Below are positions 21,559 to 23,602 of a stretch of DNA of 23,602 bases, in pieces. The stretch covers positions 1 to 23,602 of the IMG/VR virus record IMGVR_UViG_3300041409_000161; one strand, written 5' to 3'. This DNA is from a virus. The position numbers and the translations under genes were made by a program. A model generated the notes under the pieces. The model was not told the DNA's origin. It made no database searches and worked only from the letters and a program-made list of their open reading frames with translations. Every line of letters begins with the position of its first letter. The first letter of the stretch is position 1.

Positions 21559-22065
21559 ATGCGCCAACTCACCAAGGGATGGGCATTCAAGGTGTACGGC
21601 GAACCCCAGCCCAAAGGTTCGATGAAGTGCATCGGCTCCCGCGGCTCCTCGAACCATCAGCTCATCGAAGACAACAAGGGCGCCGGCCCGTGGCGTGACC
21701 AGATCCGCACCATGGCCGCACAACCCTCAGTCGTAGGCGAGGGCGCGGCCGAACACCAAGCCGTCATGCTCGAAGTCACGTCGACGCTGCCCCGGCCGAA
21801 GACGCACTACGGCACCGGACGCAACGCACACGCAATCAAGGCGTCCGCGCCGAACTGGCCCACCAAGCACGGCACCGGCGACGTCGACAAGCTCGCCCGC
21901 CTGATCCTCGACGCCCTCGAGGACGCGCACGTGCTCACCAACGATGCGCAGGTCGTCGAGGTGCGCACCTACAAGTGCTACCCCGGCTCGACACCTGCTC
22001 TCGCACGCGGGTACGACGTGCTTGACCGGCCCGGCGTGGTTGTCCGCGTCCGTCCGGTCGACTGA
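21559..22065 (+). CDS. rusA: RusA-family Holliday junction resolvase
   Basis: A 168-aa protein that resolves branched DNA made during recombination or late replication. The family marks are present: an N-terminal strand with GEPQPKGSMK, a KASAPNWPTKHGTGDVDKL stretch with Asp108 and Asp110 and Lys103, RLILDALEDAHVLTNDAQVV with Asp129, and strands at the end. These are the catalytic acidic residues of RusA. AGGAGG at 21547-21552 precedes ATG 21559. It is slightly longer than E. coli RusA (120 aa). Codons shift to C-rich third positions from here to the right end. It overlaps the next gene by TGATG. Confidence 0.88.
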   Translation: MRQLTKGWAFKVYGEPQPKGSMKCIGSRGSSNHQLIEDNKGAGPWRDQIRTMAAQPSVVGEGAAEHQAVMLEVTSTLPRPKTHYGTGRNAHAIKASAPNWPTKHGTGDVDKLARLILDALEDAHVLTNDAQVVEVRTYKCYPGSTPALARGYDVLDRPGVVVRVRPVD

Positions 22066-22406
22066 TGGGATACCGGCTCGCCAACGTCGTGTCCGTCACC
22101 TGGGCGCACCTACCCGAACGCCAGTTCAAGGTGCTCAACCGGATGGCCCTCATGGCGCTGGACACCCCCAACAAACGCGGACAGCCCGCCTGCGTCTACT
22201 TCGGCGGCTGGGAGTCCCTGTCCATGGCCCTCGCCCGCGACGTACCCGACGAATCACCCGACCCCGAGACCACCCGGCGACGCAAGCAGCTCTGCGACGA
22301 GGCATCCAAGATCGTCGGGCAGTTGATCGCTGCGGGGGCGGTCAAGAAGCCATCCGACCGGGCCCGCAAAGGCCACCAACAGTCCTACGTCCTCACCGTT
22401 TCCTGA
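22065..22406 (+). CDS. Winged-helix-like DNA-binding protein, candidate replication initiator
   Basis: A 113-aa protein beginning in TGATG overlap with rusA. SVTWAHLPERQFKVLNRMAL (a helix with a typical replication-gene 'F-K-V-L-N-x-M-A' pattern), YFGGWESLSMALARDVPDES and DEASKIVGQLIAAGAVKK followed by QQSYVLTV suggest a winged helix: three helices and a C-terminal beta wing. This layout is common in phage and plasmid replication initiators. It is short, with no helicase-loading domain. Its last codons run into three copies of a 17-bp repeat (22405-22494), the classic arrangement of an initiator beside its iterons. The initiator role is inferred from fold and context. Confidence 0.6.
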   Translation: MGYRLANVVSVTWAHLPERQFKVLNRMALMALDTPNKRGQPACVYFGGWESLSMALARDVPDESPDPETTRRRKQLCDEASKIVGQLIAAGAVKKPSDRARKGHQQSYVLTVS

Positions 22407-22494
22407 CTGTACGAATTGACCAGTCAATAGCAGACGATTTGTACGCCACTGACTGTACGAATTGACCGCCACTGACTGGTCAATTCGTACAGTC
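22405..22494. repeat. Three 17-bp iteron-like repeats, last two forming a large inverted repeat
   Basis: GACTGTACGAATTGACC occurs without mismatch at 22405-22421 and 22451-22467 on the + strand and at 22478-22494 on the - strand. Copies 2 and 3 make a 17-bp perfect stem with a 10-nt loop (GCCACTGACT), and that decamer also precedes copy 2's core. Copy 1 contains ATTGAC-CA-GTCAAT, a smaller inverted repeat. The block is AT-richer than its surroundings. Confidence 0.9.
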
Positions 22495-22496
22495 CT

Positions 22497-22523
22497 AGGA
22501 GTATCAGGAGTATTAGGAATAAG
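22497..22523. repeat. 9-bp tandem repeats in an AT/purine-rich stretch
   Basis: AGGAGTATC, AGGAGTATT and AGGAATAAG follow one another with 9-bp period directly after the iteron block. Low GC for this genome and short direct repeats are features of DNA-unwinding elements. Confidence 0.65.
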
Positions 22524-22562
22524 GGGAGGACAACATCGTTCCGTAGCGCCCACCCACAGGTG

Positions 22563-22583
22563 TGATCCACACCCTGTGGACAA
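22563..22583. promoter_or_regulatory. Pair of convergent DnaA-box-like sites
   Basis: TGTGGACAA at 22575-22583 is, on the - strand, TTGTCCACA, the preferred Streptomyces DnaA box. TGATCCACA at 22563-22571 on the + strand is one mismatch from TTATCCACA. The two share a palindrome-like arrangement (TCCACACCCTGTGGA). They lie between the repeats and the next gene. Confidence 0.6.
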
Positions 22584-22605
22584 CCGATCTCAGGAGGATC
22601 GACCG

Positions 22606-22827
22606 ATGCCACACAACCACCCCCCGCTCTGCTGCTGCCAACTCCACCCCGACGACATCCGCCCCTACGACCTCAAGCCATACGAGTCCGGCCAGATCCA
22701 CCCCCTCACCCGCTGCCCTTCCTGCGTCGAACACGGCGACCTCGCACAACCCCAATGCTGGGAATGCCACGCCCTCGTCGGCCGGCCCCACACCGACTAC
22801 TGCTCAGAACAAGGCACGGTCCAGTGA
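22606..22827 (+). CDS. Cys/His-rich small protein
   Basis: A 73-aa protein. AGGAGG (22592-22597) lies 8 nt before ATG 22606. CCCQLHPDD, CPSCVEHGD, CWECHALVG and HTDYCSEQ give four to five Cys/His pairs (C-x2-C spacing twice), a likely two-zinc treble-clef or zinc-ribbon domain. No enzyme motif. It is the first gene after the origin-like region and overlaps the next gene by TGATG, so it may be the promoter-proximal gene of a new transcript. Function not recognised. Confidence 0.65.
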   Translation: MPHNHPPLCCCQLHPDDIRPYDLKPYESGQIHPLTRCPSCVEHGDLAQPQCWECHALVGRPHTDYCSEQGTVQ

Positions 22828-23264
22828 TGAGACTCGACTTCGGCGAGTACGACGTACCCGACTACCCCAACCCAGCCAACGACCTCGCGCTGTGGAACGC
22901 GTACTGCGCCGCCTGGAACCACTACTGGGATATCCGCGCGCTCTGTGCGCCCGAGGACTTCCCCGCGTCCAGGCAGCTCACCCAGCACGCCTACCCCGGA
23001 CAACCCGCACGCCAAGCCGAACACGTACCCCTGCGCTGCACCTGCACCTACTGGGCTGCCTACGGCCTCGTCTGGGAGATCAGCACCCGCCGCCCCGTCC
23101 AGCCAGACCGCACAGCCCACGCATCCGGCTTCACCATCGACCCCGCCTGTCCGCACCACGGACACCTCGCCCACACCCACCTCATCGAACGCATGTGGGA
23201 ATCGCCCTACCAGTACGGCCTACTCCGCGACCCATACGACCTCGACGACGACGAGCGCCGATGA
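22827..23264 (+). CDS. Unknown aromatic-rich protein
   Basis: A 145-aa protein, unrecognised. It starts in TGATG overlap. It is rich in Trp, Tyr, His and Pro: DLALWNAYCAAWNHYWDIRA, then RCTCTYWAAYGLVWEISTRR and CPHHGHLAHTHLIERMWESP. C-x-C and the CPHH/H/H cluster could bind metal. It ends with an acidic tail (DPYDLDDDERR) in ATGA overlap with the HNH gene, so it is co-translated with it. Confidence 0.6.
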   Translation: MRLDFGEYDVPDYPNPANDLALWNAYCAAWNHYWDIRALCAPEDFPASRQLTQHAYPGQPARQAEHVPLRCTCTYWAAYGLVWEISTRRPVQPDRTAHASGFTIDPACPHHGHLAHTHLIERMWESPYQYGLLRDPYDLDDDERR

Positions 23265-23524
23265 GCAAGGGCTGGGCAGGCGGATCAACCAGAGCATGGC
23301 GCTCACTGCGCGCCGCCGTACTGAAGCGCGACGGCGGCATGTGCACCATCAAGCTCGACGGCTGCCAGACCTACGCCAACCAAGTCCACCACCTCGACGG
23401 CGTGGGCGCAGGCAAGGTCACCAACCCCGACCGCCTCACCGCCGCCTGCTGGTCCTGCAACACCAAGCTCGGCGAACCAACACGCACCGACCCCGAACCC
23501 AACGCACCACGCACCAACTGGTGA
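23261..23524 (+). CDS. HNH endonuclease, packaging-associated type
   Basis: An 87-aa protein. WRSLRAAVLKRDGGMC leads the domain; C28/C35 and C63-x2-C66 form the structural zinc site, VHHLDG holds the catalytic His pair (H43/H44), and N55 and CNTKLGEP complete the H-N-H. It is short, with no extra DNA-binding domain. HNH enzymes of this size next to TerL are needed for cos-type DNA cutting in many HK97-like phages. It starts in ATGA overlap. Immediately downstream is the ORF at 23550 that may be the start of TerL. Confidence 0.85.
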   Translation: MSKGWAGGSTRAWRSLRAAVLKRDGGMCTIKLDGCQTYANQVHHLDGVGAGKVTNPDRLTAACWSCNTKLGEPTRTDPEPNAPRTNW

Positions 23525-23549
23525 ACAACGCCAACAAGGAGGCGAACCC

Positions 23550-23602
23550 ATGCAGATGTCACAGGCAGTCACCGTTTTTCCCCATGTCTCACCACCTGGA
23601 CA
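23550..23602 (+). CDS. 5' end of a gene cut by the window edge, probably the TerL N-terminus
   Basis: AAGGAGG (23536-23542) lies 7 nt before ATG 23550, the best start context at this end. It codes for MQMSQAVTVFPHVSPPG and continues out of the window. The last two bases (CA) plus base 1 (T) complete a codon, and the reading frame then passes without a stop into the TerL frame at 41. If the molecule is circular, this is the true TerL start. If not, it is a separate partial gene such as a small terminase. Confidence 0.6.
   Translation, partial: MQMSQAVTVFPHVSPPG

Noticed and set aside
22405-22494. CRISPR-like array
   Set aside because: Only three copies, one inverted, with unequal gaps of 29 and 10 nt and no cas genes; iterons or operators fit better.
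22424-22612. Short minus-strand ORF with a hydrophobic stretch across the repeat region
   Set aside because: It spans the inverted repeats and DnaA-like sites and lacks a coupled neighbour or convincing start.

Overview
The window is almost wall-to-wall phage DNA from a high-GC actinobacterial siphovirus or prophage-like element. The reasons are very high GC, frequent GTG starts, dense ATGA/GTGA/TGATG stop-start overlaps, a Streptomyces-type DnaA box (TTGTCCACA), and an HK97-type head and non-contractile tail module. No integrase, ParA/B, tRNA, DNA polymerase or CRISPR array is visible.

Layout. (1) 41-7123, rightward: TerL, portal, a capsid-protease/major-capsid fusion, small head proteins, head-tail connector, tail terminator and tail tube. 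(2) 7149-12701: tail assembly chaperones joined by a +1/-2 frameshift, an HK97-gp10-like protein, a very short tape measure (352 aa), one 952-aa tail-tip protein and a glycine-rich tip protein. (3) 12729-14892: lysis region with a one-TM protein, a membrane-anchored collagen-like protein, an M15-type endolysin, a two-TM holin and a small Cys protein, closed by a perfect 16-bp-stem terminator (14917-14955). (4) 16092-14996, leftward: five tiny overlapping genes of unknown function, one of which (48 aa) is short enough to be missed by usual cut-offs. (5) 16100-16200: a divergent control region with near-identical inverted promoter/operator arms, then a Cro/C1-type repressor whose mRNA looks leaderless. 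(6) 16461-23524, rightward early/replication genes: a membrane or lipoprotein, Cas4/RecB-like exonuclease, RecT annealase with an added zinc-finger-like tail, several small unknowns, RusA resolvase, a winged-helix-like protein, an origin-like repeat region (22405-22583), Cys-rich proteins and an HNH endonuclease.

The two window ends appear to join. An ORF with a strong ribosome binding site starting at 23550 runs off the right edge and would enter TerL in frame at the left edge. The simplest reading is a closed, circular 23,602-bp genome opened inside terL; this is an inference that a junction read or assembly graph could settle.

Recurrent themes are (a) in-frame internal starts with strong Shine-Dalgarno sequences that would make a second, C-terminal product from one gene (capsid at 3424, endolysin at 14179, small head gene at 4824); (b) a C-x(3-9)-C-x5-H-x3-H mini-motif repeated in RecT, an early unknown protein and a leftward-operon protein; and (c) a compact candidate replication origin directly downstream of the winged-helix gene.
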